The position numbers and the translations under genes were made by a program. The notes under the pieces were generated by a model, which searched no databases, was not told where the DNA came from, and saw nothing but the letters and a program-made list of their open reading frames with translations. DNA of 64,000 nucleotides from Orobanche coerulescens (lineage: Eukaryota; Streptophyta; Magnoliopsida; Lamiales; Orobanchaceae): positions 146,135,858 to 146,199,857 of the forward strand of contig CM065810.1 in NCBI GenBank assembly GCA_033398695.1, in the 5' to 3' direction. Positions 20,613 through 33,900 of the stretch are shown piece after piece. Position 1 is the first letter of the stretch; each line of letters begins with the position of its first letter.

Positions 20613-23600
20613 TGTGACAACCCGCATTTTCAGGACATTTTTCCAATTTCACTATTCATCATTTACTATTCACCGATCACTATTCATCATTTTACTATTC
20701 ATCATTTTCGGAGTCGGTTTGAGACGTTGAGAAGTTCTCAAAAATTTTAATATTCATGTGACACTATTCATTCCCGGAAGAAAAACACTATTCATGATCA
20801 TCATGCATCATCACGTAAACCTAGTTTACGGGTATTCAAATTCGCATAACCAGTTTGGTTTAACTGCGAATTCCTGCATCATCAGTAAGGACACGTCATA
20901 TAGACTAGAGTAGTCTACATATCATCAGTTACATCATCAACACCTTAGATCATGCACAGATATGCATTCAATTTACATATGCTTAATTTGTAATTAACGT
21001 TACCACTCAGTCATTTCTACTAACAATATACTCGATACTCCCGACTATGATCTTAACATGTTTTCATACTCATTATAATGATGTAAAAATTATATTATTA
21101 ATTTACCTGGTGTTTTCAAATCAATTGCTACATTTTTCGTTAGGAGCTTATAACTCCGTCGGTTTGCGATATTTCAACCCGATAATTATTCTAGCACCCG
21201 ATTCTTGCAAGAAATGTGATTTTACAATTTTTACAACTTTGTCACATTTTATTTGATCTAGTCATAATTGATTTCTAGCTAACTCGATGCCGATAACAAA
21301 ATATCTAAACTAATTAACTAAATATCCTAACTAATATCTAGATATTATCTCATGGAGTATAAAGTTTTCATCTCTTCCAATCTCTGTCCAAAACCCATGA
21401 CCCAAAACAGTAAAATACACCATTTTGATCTTGATTCTTGGCCATTTCATCCATTAGAAGTAAACCTTATGATCCTAGCTCGATCCTAGTGTGTTACAAA
21501 AGGGTTTTGGTTAATAATCTTGAAGTTATTACAAGGTTTTCATCATCTTTTTCACATATATAACACTTCAAGTAAGCTTACATATTATTTTTCATCACTT
21601 CCATACATGTATGTTTGATCCATTACAATTGTCATATAGATTTATGCAAGTATACATAGGTTGTCATACCACTTTTTACTTATTTTCTAATTATAATGAG
21701 TTTTTGATTATCCTATAATTATTCCCATGAAACCCTCTAATTTTGGTGAATATTAAGAACCCATGACACCCTAAGAAGGTGTATGGTAGGTTTGGATTGG
21801 TTTTGTGGTGATTGAAAGTGGTTTGGTATAGTTTAGAAACTAGAAAAATGATTTTCGACACTATATATAAAGGTTCTGTCCATTTTTGTAAATTCCAGAA
21901 AAATACAGGGGTTGTGGTAAATTTTGGTTTCCATATTCATTAAATACTTTCAAAAACGAAGACGTGGCCGCCGGAATCACTAAAAGATCATTTACGAAGT
22001 GAAAGTTATGATTAAAACGAGTTTACGACGAAAACTATTATTTTCAGAAAATACTTGCTGTCCCACGATTTTCAAGGGAAAACCTGAGGCGTTAGCCGTA
22101 ATCTAGACATCCCAACTTATCAAAATTATGTTAGTATGTTGACCCACGATTCCGGAGATATAAAGAACATAGAAACGAGCTTATAACGAAGAAGATATAC
22201 ACATTTGAACCCGACGAACTCTATATATTTTTGACAACTTCTAATAGCAAAATATTTCTAAGTATAGAAAAGCGCTTTTGCAAGAGATCATGTTGAGAGC
22301 CTATTTTCTCATTGATCAAGACCCGTATGGTCAAAAGTTAAATGACACGACCTTTAGATATTGTTACAAGGTTTTCAAAAACGCCAAGTTTCATCACTAA
22401 CACTTAACGTACAATATTTCGCGACTAGTTTTGCGAGGCCATTGTGGTCATATTTTCAAGGTATGAAAAGTGTCATTTTGCGACGAAAATATTATATTTG
22501 CCGATACAACACCAAACAAGGATCGTGGATTACCGTTTCAACATATTTACATGAGAAGTGTTTATTAACTTAACGAGACGTCAAAAATGTATTCTTCGAT
22601 GATAAACATTATTTTCAAATTTCATGAGTGGTATCGATAACATACGTATTTGCATGTGTAGCATCATTTCATTTCTTACATTAGAGTCTATCATTCATAT
22701 TAGGTTGCGATTAGAGATCGTGCCTCACTTCATTGTATCCACTCTTGTCATTGTAGCTATCACACCAGGTGAGTTCATGCCCCCTATTTTAACTTGTTTT
22801 ATAACCGTTTTGGGGGAGAATACATGCTCGTTTTCATCTAAATGTATACTTGATTTAATTGATTATGCTACATGTTTAGTCAGACATTTATTAGCTCCAA
22901 TTATGAATTTGTTATTCATTCGAATGTATTGCATATTCATTTGCATCACACTTAATCCTTTTACCTTTGGACCCAAGCATTTTAAATGATTATGCACACT
23001 TAACCGAATGAACCGGCTCCACCATTATGTACATACATGACTGAATGAACGGGTCACATAACCGAATGTTCGGGTAGTACGACCGAATGAATTGGTCACA
23101 TAACCGAATGAATTGGTCACGTAACCGAATGTATTGTTCGAACTAAATTTATTTTAGATCTTGGTCCACATATTGCTTTTGTCTTCATAAACCATAACAT
23201 ATTTGGCAGTAGGTTGTAAACACACAAGTTGCAAGTCTTGTATGGCCGGGGCTTGGAACTGGGTGGATTTACAAGGCCTTTGCTGGGAAATCTTCATTCT
23301 AATGCATTTCATTGTACACTAAACTCTATGAACTCACCAACCTCGTGTTGACACTTTAGCATGTATTTTCAGGTATTAAGCAATGGCACGCTACTGAAGG
23401 TTTTGGCAGGGCATGGCATGGTCATAGAAGACTCTGATATTTATATGGGGACCGTTTTAAACTATATTTTTAAGGGCCTAATTCCGCACTACTTTTAACA
23501 ATGTAAATTCTACATTTGTGTTAGACCATTTTATTCTAAATAATTGAAGTGAAAACCATTCTTTGCACTTGTGTTGTGATACCAATTGAGTTGCACCCCA

Positions 23601-23644
23601 GCGACATGTAAGCTTCCGCTGGACCTGATTTTGGGGGTGTGACA
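20613..23644 (+). repeat. TR-GAG LTR 2 (complete)
   Basis: It follows the polypurine tract AAGGGGGGAAGAA at 20600-20612 and ends GGGGGTGTGACA. The opening is TGTGACAACC in place of TGTCACAACC. A block at about 21955-22030 carries roughly nine differences from all other copies, whereas the rest is almost identical to LTR 3. This suggests local gene conversion. It is shared by unit 1 (as 3' LTR) and unit 2 (as 5' LTR). Confidence 0.9.
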
Positions 23645-23647
23645 GAT

Positions 23648-23660
23648 TGGTATCAGAGCC
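23648..23660 (+). other. Primer-binding site, copy 2 (tRNA-iMet)
   Basis: TGGTATCAGAGCC three bases after the LTR end, as in copy 1. Confidence 0.85.
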
Positions 23661-24384
23661 TTGGCTATAGAGAACTGGGTGTTTTTAAAACTTAGACTAT
23701 AGCTACTTTCACGATAACTTAACCCTATGACCGCCACGTGCCTGCCTGCCAAGCTGATGCCTCATTAGTAGTTATTGCTGACATATGTGATAAGAATTGT
23801 ATCTCATTATCGGATATATTATACTCACTTATTCTTGTTGATTACTATAATTGTCTTCCATATTAGTATGCTTACATATCATACGCACCTCATTGTTACG
23901 CCTTTTCCTTGCGTAGTTTCATCATTCGACCTCGAGTTTGGTCACTTGCCTTAGTCTTTCAGAACGCCTTTTTTTCTATGTGAAGGACATAGTATTAGTA
24001 TAACTGAGCTGAGTATTTCAGAGTTCATGGAACCTCGGTGGAATGTAGACTGGTCATCTACATTCGACCCGGGACAGTAGGATATCGGCTGACCACCTAT
24101 ATTCCACTCAGAGATGAATTTTGCAATACTGAGAATAGTTATAATAAAATTTTGTCTGGATTGAATTCTCTACTAAATTTCCAAATGTTTCATTCATGTG
24201 TTCGTACCCAAACGTTGCTAGAACATTCACGCCTTTCATCACCTCGTAAACCACCACCCAGAACCACATCAACTGATCATATCTCAACGTCAAGCTTTCA
24301 TTCTATGATAATCCACTCTCGAGCACCTACTTCTAGGAAACGTTTTATTTATGTTTCACCCTTCTTTTCTTGTTTTGAAGAGCT

Positions 24385-25499
24385 ATGCCGCCAAGGAAAG
24401 CTAAAGCTACTCCAACTTTGACACCAGCTGCTATTCGGAAACTTGTTAAGGATAGCATAGCTGAGGCACTAGTGGTTGAAAGAGCTGCTGTTTCGCAAGG
24501 GTCGCTGAAGCCGCTTCTCGAGTAGAGACATCGGGGAAGCTAGTAATGGAACTAATGGACGTAAGTGTACGTACAAAGACTTCAAAAGTGGTGATGCCAT
24601 AAAATTCAAAGGCACCGAAGGAGCCACCGCTATGATCCGTTGGTTCGAACATACTGAATCTGTATTTCATCTATGCAACTGTCCCGAGGAATCCAAGGTA
24701 AAGTTTGCTACTAGTACTCTTCTTGATGAAGCTATGTCATGGTAGAATTCCTATACAAATCCCATGGGAAAGGAAAATGCTTACAAGCTTTCATGGGATG
24801 AATTCAAGAAGTTACTGACTAAGAAATTCTGTCCACGTACGGAAGTGAAAAAGTTGGAGATCGAGTTTTATGAACTAGTGACGGTGGGAAATGAAACATA
24901 TATCAGGAGGTATCAAGAGTTGGCTAATCTATGTCCGTCTATGGTTCCGGATAATGAGAAGTTGTTAGAAAATTTCATCGGTAGTTTACCTGAAAACATC
25001 AATGGAGATGTGCTTTCCTCTGACCCACAAACAATGGATGAGGCTATCAGGATGTCTCAGAAGCTTATGGCTCAGGTAACATAGAGAGAAACTACCGACA
25101 ACAACAACCACAACAACAACGAAAACAAGAGGAAAAGGGATGACAACCAAGGAGAAGATCAAGTATGGCAGCCAAACAAACAACATGAAGTGGTTAGGGC
25201 CTACGTTGCGGAGCCAAGTGAAAAGAAAGGATATGCAGGTACTTTACCTAAGTGCAACAAGTGTCAGTTTCACCACAAAGGACCTTGCCCCACTCAATAT
25301 GGAAACTGCCAAAAAGGTTGGACACAAAGCCAAGAATTGCAAGGCTCCCACCCTCGTAATGCATCAGAAAGTCACGGTAACTTGAAATGAGTGTGGAGTA
25401 ATTGGACACTTTAAGAGTGAATGTCCAGTCGAATGGAGGAAGAGTTCGTTGAAGTGCGAAGCTCGTCAGGACAACAACAACAACAATGTCAATGTTTAA
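24385..25499 (+). pseudogene. TR-GAG copy 2 gag, multiply broken
   Basis: Same gene as copy 1 with ATG at 24385. Small indels near 24490-24535 shift the frame in the alanine-rich N-terminus; several coincide with CTG sites and may be sequencing errors. The second Trp of the WWN motif is TAG (24743-24745). GATATT is deleted near 24893. A Lys codon is TAG (25082-25084). In the zinc knuckle one Cys is Tyr and an extra A shifts the frame near 25315. A further TGA stands at 25384-25389, in place of the Cys codon of the last knuckle. It ends at 25497-25499; the polypurine tract is at 25728-25740. It is clearly non-functional even if the CTG indels are discounted. Confidence 0.88.
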
Positions 25500-25740
25500 T
25501 AAGAGAACTCCTGCTTTATATATAAATGGAGACCTAAACTCTCTATTGTTTTATTTCTTTTGTGTTTTATTCTAAGTTCCATCATATAAGTTTCATGTAC
25601 TATTAGGAATTCCGATCTAATGAATGTTCTATCTTTTATCACCGCAATGTGACTCAAATATCATCATCTTTTCACCAACACCACTTCCGAGACCAACACA
25701 AACTGAACTTCGGGACGAAGTTCCTTTAAGGGGGGAAGAA

Positions 25741-28700
25741 TGTCACAACCCGCATTTTCAGGACATTTTTCCAATTTCACTATTCATCATTTACTATTCA
25801 CCGATCACTATTCATCATTTTACTATTCATCATTTTCGGAGTCGGTTTGAGACGTTGAGAAGTTCTCAAAAATTTTAATATTCATGTGACACTATTCATT
25901 CCCGGAAGAAAAACACTATTCATGATCATCATGCATCATCACGTAAACCTAGTTTACGGGTATTCAAATTCGCATAACCAGTTTGGTTTAACTGCGAATT
26001 CCTGCATCATCAGTAAGGACACGTCATATAGACTGGAGTAGTCTACATATCATCAGTTACATCATCAACACCTTAGATCATGCACAGATATGCATTCAAT
26101 TTACATATGCTTAATTTGTAATTAACGTTACCACTCAGTCATTTCTACTAACAATATACTCGATACTCCCGACTATGATCTTAACATGTTTTCATACTCA
26201 TTATAATGATGTAAAAATTATATTATTAATTTACCTGGTGTTTTCAAATCAATTGCTACATTTTTCGTTAGGAGCTTATAACTCCGTCGGTTTGCGATAT
26301 TTCAACCCGATAATTATTCTAGAACCCGATTCTTGCAAGAAATGTGATTTTACAATTTTTACAACTTTGTCACATTTTATTTCATCTCGTCATAATTGAT
26401 TTCTAGCTAACTCAGTACCCGATAACAAAATATCTAAACTAATTAACTAAATATCCTAACTAATATCTAGATATTATCTCATAAAGTATAAAGTTTTCAT
26501 CTCTTCCAATCTCTGTCCAAAACCCATGACCCAAAACAGTAAAATACACCATTTTGATCTTGATTCTTGGCCATTTCATCCATTAGAAGTAAACCTTATG
26601 ATCCTAGCTCGATCCTAGTGTGTTACAAAAGGGTTTTGGTTAATAATCTTGAAGTTATTACAAGGTTTTCATCATCTTTTTCACATATATAACACTTCAA
26701 GTAAACTTACATATTATTTTTCATCACTTCCATACATGTATGTTTGATCCATTACAATTGTCATATAGATTTATGCAAGTATACATAGGTTGTCATACCA
26801 CTTTTTACTTATTTTCTAATTATAATGAGTTTTTGATTATCCTATAATTATTCCCATGAAACCCTCTAATTTTGGTGAATATTAAGAACCCATGACACCC
26901 TAAGAAGGTGTATGGTAGGTTTGGATTGGTTTTGTGGTGATTGAAAGTGGTTTGGTATAGTTTAGAAACTAGAAAAATGATTTTCGACACTATATATAAA
27001 GGTTCTGTCCATTTTTGTAAATTCCAGAAAAATACAGGGGCTGTGGTAAATTTTGGTTTCCATATTCATTAAATACTTTCAAAAATGAAACTGTAGCCGC
27101 TGGAATCACTAAAAGATCATTTACGATGAGAAAGTTATACTAAAAACGAGTTAACGACGAAAACTATTATTTTCAGAAAATACTTGCTGTCCCACGATTT
27201 TCAAGGGAAAACCTGAGGCGTTAGCTGTAATCTAGACATCCCAACTTATCAAAATTATGTTAGTATTTTGACCCACGATTCCGGAGATATAAAGAACATA
27301 GAAACGAGCTTATAACGAAGAAGATATACACATTTGAACCCGACGAACTCTATATATTTTTGACAACTTCTAATAGCAAAATATTTCTAAGTATAGAAAA
27401 ACTGCTTTTGCAAGAGATCATGTTGAGAGCCTATTTTCTCATTGATCAAGACCCGTATGGTCAAAAGTTAAATGACACGACCTTTAGATATTGTTACAAG
27501 GTTTTCAAAAACGCCAAGTTTCATCACTAACACTTAACGTACAATATTTCGCGACTAGTTTTGCGAGGCCATTGTGGTCATATTTTCAAGGTATGAAAAG
27601 TGTCATTTTGCGACGAAAATATTATATTTGCCGATACAACACCAAACAAGGATCGTGGATTACCGTTTCAACATATTTACATGAGAAGTGTTTATTAACT
27701 TAACGAGACGTCAAAAATGTATTCTTCGATGATAAACATTATTTTCAAATTTCATGAGTGGTATCGATAACATACGTATTTGCATGTGTAGCATCATTTC
27801 ATTTCTTACATTAGAGTCTATCATTCATATTAGGTTGCGATTAGAGATCGTGCCTCACTTCATTGTATCCACTCTTGTCATTGTAGCTATCACACCAGGT
27901 GAGTTCATGCCCCCTATTTTAACTTGTTTTATAACCGTTTTGGGGGAGAATACATGCTCGTTTTCATCTAAATGTATACTTGATTTAATTGATTATGCTA
28001 CATGTTTAGTCAGACATTTATTTGCTCCAATTATGAATTTGTTATTCATTCGAATGTATTGCATATTCATTTGCATCACACTTAATCCTTTTACCTTTGG
28101 ACCCAAGCATTTTAAATGATTATGCACACTTAACCGAATGAACCGGCTCCACCATTATGTACATACATGACTGAATGAACGGGTCACATAACCGAATGTT
28201 CGGGTAGTACGACCGAATGAATTGGTCACATAACCGAATGAATTGGTCACGTAACCGAATGTATTGGTCGAACTAAATTTATTTTAGATCTTGGTCCACA
28301 TATTGCTTTTGTCTTCATAAACCATAACATATTTGGCAGTAGGTTGTAAACACACAAGTTGCAAGTCTTGTATGGCCGGGGCTTGGAACTGGGTGGATTT
28401 ACAAGGCCTTTGCTGGGAAATCTTCATTCTAATGCATTTCATTGTACACTAAACTCTATGAACTCACCAACCTCGTGTTGACACTTTAGCATGTATTTTC
28501 AGGTATTAAGCAATGGCACGCTACTGAAGGTTTTGGCAGGGCATGGCATGGTCATAGAAGACTCTGATATTTATATGGGGACCGTTTTAAACTATATTTT
28601 TAAGGGCCTAATTCCGCACTACTTTTAACAATGTAAATTCTACATTTATGTTAGACCATTTTATTCTAAATAATTGAGGTGAAAACCATTCTTTGCACTT

Positions 28701-28774
28701 GTGTTGTGATACCAATTGAGTTGCACCCCAGCGACATGTAAGCTTCCGCTGGACCTGATTTTGGGGGTGTGACA
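25741..28774 (+). repeat. TR-GAG LTR 3 (complete)
   Basis: It starts TGTCACAACCCGC after AAGGGGGGAAGAA and ends GGGGGTGTGACA. The TATA box and the splice-like pair (donor CAG|GTGAGT near 27899, acceptor near 28502) are retained. It is nearly identical to LTR 4, and to LTR 2 except for the converted block, so amplification was recent. Confidence 0.9.
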
Positions 28775-28777
28775 GAT

Positions 28778-28790
28778 TGGTATCAGAGCC
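28778..28790 (+). other. Primer-binding site, copy 3 (tRNA-iMet)
   Basis: TGGTATCAGAGCC three bases after the LTR end. Confidence 0.85.
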
Positions 28791-29514
28791 TTGGCTATAG
28801 AGAACTGGGTGTTTTTAAAACTTAGACTATAGCTACTTTCACGATAACTTAACCCTATGACCGCCACGTGCCTGCCTGCCAAGCTGATGCCTCATTAGTA
28901 GTTATTGCTGACATATGTGATAAGAATTGTATCTCATTATCGGATATATTATACTCACTTATTCTTGTTGATTACTATAATTGTCTTCCATATTAGTATG
29001 CTTACATATCATACGCACCTCATTGTTACGCCTTTTCCTTGCGTAGTTTCATCATTCGACCTCGAGTTTGGTCACTTGCCTTAGTCTTTCAGAACGCCTT
29101 TTTTTCTATGTGAAGGACATAGTATTAGTATAACTGAGCTGAGTATTTCAGAGTTCATGGAACCTCGGTGGAATGTAGACTGGTCATCTACATTCGACCC
29201 GGGACAGTAGGATATCGGCTGACCACCTATATTCCACTCAGAGATGAATTTTGCAATACTGAGAATAGTTATAATAAAATTTTGTCTGGATTGAATTCTC
29301 TACTAAATTTCCAAATGTTTCATTCATGTGTTCGTACCCAAACGTTGCTAGAACATTCACGCCTTTCATCACCTCGTAAACCACCACCCAGAACCACATC
29401 AACTGATCATATCTCAACGTCAAGCTTTCATTCTATGATAATCCACTCTCGAGCACCTACTTCTAGGAAACGTTTTATTTATGTTTCACCCTTCTTTTCT
29501 TGTTTTGAAGAGCT

Positions 29515-30633
29515 ATGCCGCCAAGGAAAGCTAAAGCTACTCCAACTATGACACCAGCTGCTATTCGGAAACTTGTTAAGGATAGCATAGCTGAGGCACT
29601 AGTGGTTGAAAGAGTCGCTGTTTCGCAAGGGTGCTGAAGCCGCTTCTCGAGTAGAGACATCGGGGAAGCTAGTAATGGAACTAATGGACGTAAGTGTACG
29701 TACAAAGACTTCAAAAGTGGTGATGCCATAAAATTCAAAGGCACCTTGAAGGAGCCACTGCTATGATCCGTTGGTTCGAACATACTGAATCTGTATTTCA
29801 TCTATGCAACTGTCCCGAGGAATCCAAGGTAAAGTTTGCTACTAGTACTCTTCTTGATGAAGCTATGTCATGGTAGAATTCCTATACAAATCCCATGGGA
29901 AAGGAAAATGCTTACAAGCTTTCATGGGATGAATTCAAGAAGTTACTGACTAAGAAATTCTGTCCACGTACGGAAGTGAAAAAGTTGGAGATCGAGTTTT
30001 ATGAACTAGTGACGGTGGGAAATGAAACATATATCAGGAGGTATCAAGAGTTGGCTAATCTATGTCCGTCTATGGTTCCGGATAATGAAAAGTTGTTAGA
30101 AAATTTCATCGGTAGTTTACCTGAAAACATCCATGGAGATGTGCTTTCCTCTGACCCACAAACAATGGATGAGGCTATCAGGATGTCTCAGAAGCTTATG
30201 GCTCAGGTAACATAGAGAGAAACTACCGACAACAACAACCACAACAACAACGAAAACAAGAGGAAAAGGGATGACAACCAAGGAGAAGATCAAGTATGGC
30301 AGCCAAACAAACAACATGAAGTGGTTAGGGCCTACGTTGCGGAGCCAAGTGAAAAGAAAGGATATGCAGGTACTTTACCTAAGTGCAACAAGTGTCAGTT
30401 TCATCACAAAGGACCTTGCCCCACTCAATATGGAAACTGCCAAAAAGGTTGGACACAAAGCCAAGAATTGCAAGGCTCCCACCCTCGTAATGCATCAGAA
30501 AGTCACGGTAACTTGAAATGAGTGTGGAGTAATTGGACACTTTAAGAGTGAATGTCCAGAGTCAGAATGGAGGAAGAGTTCGTTGAAGTGCGAAGCTCGT
30601 CAGGACAACAACAACAACAATGTCAATGTTTAA
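29515..30633 (+). pseudogene. TR-GAG copy 3 gag, multiply broken
   Basis: ATG at 29515. It shares with copies 2, 4 and 5 the Trp-to-TAG change (29874-29876), the GATATT loss and the Lys-to-TAG change (30213-30215). It shares with copies 2 and 4 the Cys-to-Tyr change and the extra A in the knuckle. It shares with copy 2 alone the TGA replacing the Cys codon of the last knuckle. Additional indels at 29613-29665 again fall at CTG sites, and an extra T lies near 29745. It ends at 30631-30633; polypurine tract 30862-30874. Confidence 0.88.
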
Positions 30634-30874
30634 TAAGAGAACTCCTGCTTTATATATAAATGGAGACCTAAACTCTCTATTGTTGTATTTCTTTTGTGTT
30701 TTATTCTAAGTTCCATCATATAAGTTTCATGTACTATTAGGAATTCCGATCTAATGAATGTTCTATCTTTTATCACCGCAATGTGACTCAAATATCATCA
30801 TCTTTTCACCAACACCACTTCCGAGACCAACACAAACTGAACTTCGGGACGAAGTTCCTTTAAGGGGGGAAGAA

Positions 30875-33800
30875 TGTCACAACCCGCATTTTCAGGACAT
30901 TTTTCCAATTTCACTATTCATCATTTACTATTCACCGATCACTATTCATCATTTTACTATTCATCATTTTCGGAGTCGGTTTGAGACGTTGAGAAGTTCT
31001 CAAAAATTTTAATATTCATGTGACACTATTCATTCCCGGAAGAAAAACACTATTCATGATCATCATGCATCATCACGTAAACCTAGTTTACGGGTATTCA
31101 AATTCGCATAACCAGTTTGGTTTAACTGCGAATTCCTGCATCATCAGTAAGGACACGTCATATAGACGTGAGTAGTCTACATATCATCAGTTACATCATC
31201 AACACCTTAGATCATGCACAGATATGCATTCAATTTACATATGCTTAATTTGTAATTAACGTTACCACTCAGTCATTTCTACTAACAATATACTCGATAC
31301 TCCCGACTATGATCTTAACATGTTTTCATACTCATTATAATGATGTAAAAATTATATTATTAATTTACCTGGTGTTTTCAAATCAATTGCTACATTTTTC
31401 GTTAGGAGCTTATAACTCCGTCGGTTTGCGATATTTCAACCCGATAATTATTCTAGAACCCGATTCTTGCAAGAAATGTGATTTTACAATTTTTACAACT
31501 TTGTCACATTTTATTTCATCTCGTCATAATTGATTTCTAGCTAACTCGACTCGATAACAAAATATCTAAACTAATTAACTAAATATCCTAACTAATATCT
31601 AGATATTATCTCATAAAGTATAAAGTTTTCATCTCTTCCAATCTCTGTCCAAAACCCATGACCCAAAACAGTAAAATACACCATTTTGATCTTGATTCTT
31701 GGCCATTTCATCCATTAGAAGTAAACCTTATGATCCTAGCTCGATCCTAGTGTGTTACAAAAGGGTTTTGGTTAATAATCTTGAAGTTATTACACGGTTT
31801 TCATCATCTTTTTCACATATATAACACTTCAAGTAAGCTTACATATTATTTTTCATCACTTCCATACATGTATGTTTGATCCATTACAATTGTCATATAG
31901 ATTTATGCAAGTATACATAGGTTGTCATACCACTTTTTACTTATTTTCTAATTATAATGAGTTTTTGATTATCCTATAATTATTCCCATGAAACCCTCTA
32001 ATTTTGGTGAATATTAAGAACCCATGACACCCTAAGAAGGTGTATGGTAGGTTTGGATTGGTTTTGTGGTGATTGAAAGTGGTTTGTATAGTTTAGAAAC
32101 TAGAAAAATGATTTTCGACACTATATATAACGGTTCTGTCCATTTTTGTAAATTCCAGAAAAATACAGGGGCTGTGGTAAATTTTGGTTTCCATATTCAT
32201 TAAATACTTTCAAAAATGAAACTGTAGCCGCTGGAATCACTAAAAGATCATTTACGATGAGAAAGTTATACTAAAAACGAGTTAACGACGAAAACTATTA
32301 TTTTCAGAAAATACTTGCTGTCCCACGATTTTCAAGGGAAAACCTGAGGCGTTAGCCGTAATCTAGACATCCCAACTTATCAAAATTATGTTAGTATTTT
32401 GACCCACGATTCCGGAGATATAAAGAACATAGAAACGAGCTTATAACGAAGAAGATATACACATTTGAACCCGACGAACTCTATATATTTTTGACAACTT
32501 CTAATAGCAAAATATTTCTAAGTATAGAAAAACTGCTTTTGCAAGAGATCATGTTGAGAGCCTATTTTCTCATTGATCAAGACCCGTATGGTCAAAAGTT
32601 AAATGACACGACCTTTAGATATTGTTACAAGGTTTTCAAAAACGCCAAGTTTCATCACTAACACTTAACGTACAATATTTCGCGACTAGTTTTGCGAGGC
32701 CATTGTGGTCATATTTTCAAGGTATGAAAAGTGTCATTTTGTGACGAAAATATTATATTTGCCGATACAACACCAAACAAGGATCGTGGAGTACCGTTTC
32801 AACATATTTACATGAGAAGTGTTTATTAACTTAACGAGACGTCAAAAATGTATTCTTCGATGATAAACATTATTTTCAAATTTCATGAGTGGTATCGATA
32901 ACATACGTATTTGCATGTGTAGCATCATTTCATTTCTTACATTAGAGTCTATCATTCATATTAGGTTGCGATTAGAGATCGTGCCTCACTTCATTGTATC
33001 CACTCTTGTCATTGTAGCTATCACACCAGGTTAGTTCATGCCCCCTATTTTAACTTGTTTTATAACCGTTTTGGGGGAGAATACATGCTCGTTTTCATCT
33101 AAATGTATACTTGATTTAATTGATTATGCTACATGTTTAGTCAGACATTTATTTGCTCCAATTATGAATTTGTTATTCATTCGAATGTATTGCATATTCA
33201 TTTGCATCACACTTAATCCTTTTACCTTTGGACCCAAGCATTTTAAATGATTATGCACACTTAACCGAATGAACCGGCTCCACCATTATGTACATACATG
33301 ACTGAATGAACGGGTCACATAACCGAATGTTCGGGTAGTACGACCGAATGAATTGGTCACGTAACCGAATGTATTGGTCGAACTAAATTTATTTTAGATC
33401 TTGGTCCACATATTGCTTTTGTCTTCATAAACCATAACATATTTGGCAGTAGGTTGTAAACACACAAGTTGCAAGTCTTGTATGGCCGGGGCTTGGAACT
33501 GGGTGGATTTACAAGGCCTTTGCTGGGAAATCTTCATTCTAATACATTTCATTGTACACTAAACTCTATGAACTCACCAACCTCGTGTTGACACTTTAGC
33601 ATGTATTTTCAGGTATTAAGCAATGGCACGCTACTGAAGGTTTTGGCAGGGCATGGCATGGTCATAGAAGACTCTGATATTTATATGGGGACCGTTTTAA
33701 ACTATATTTTTAAGGGCCTAATTCCGCACTACTTTTAACAATGTAAATTCTACATTTGTGTTAGACCATTTTATTCTAAATAATTGAGGTGAAAACCATT

Positions 33801-33884
33801 CTTTGCACTTGTGTTGTGATACCAATTGAGTTGCACCCCAGCGACATGTAAGCTTCCGCTGGACCTGATTTTGGGGGTGTGACA
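30875..33884 (+). repeat. TR-GAG LTR 4 (complete)
   Basis: Structure as LTR 3, but one unit of the CCGAATGAATTGGTCAC minisatellite is missing near 33350. The splice-donor-like GTGAGT is changed to GTTAGT at 33030. The shorter length (3010) is explained mainly by the missing minisatellite unit. The leader just after this LTR (33970-34320) shows many small differences concentrated at CAG/CTG sites. Confidence 0.9.
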
Positions 33885-33887
33885 GAT

Positions 33888-33900
33888 TGGTATCAGAGCC
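33888..33900 (+). other. Primer-binding site, copy 4 (tRNA-iMet)
   Basis: TGGTATCAGAGCC three bases after the LTR end. Confidence 0.85.
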
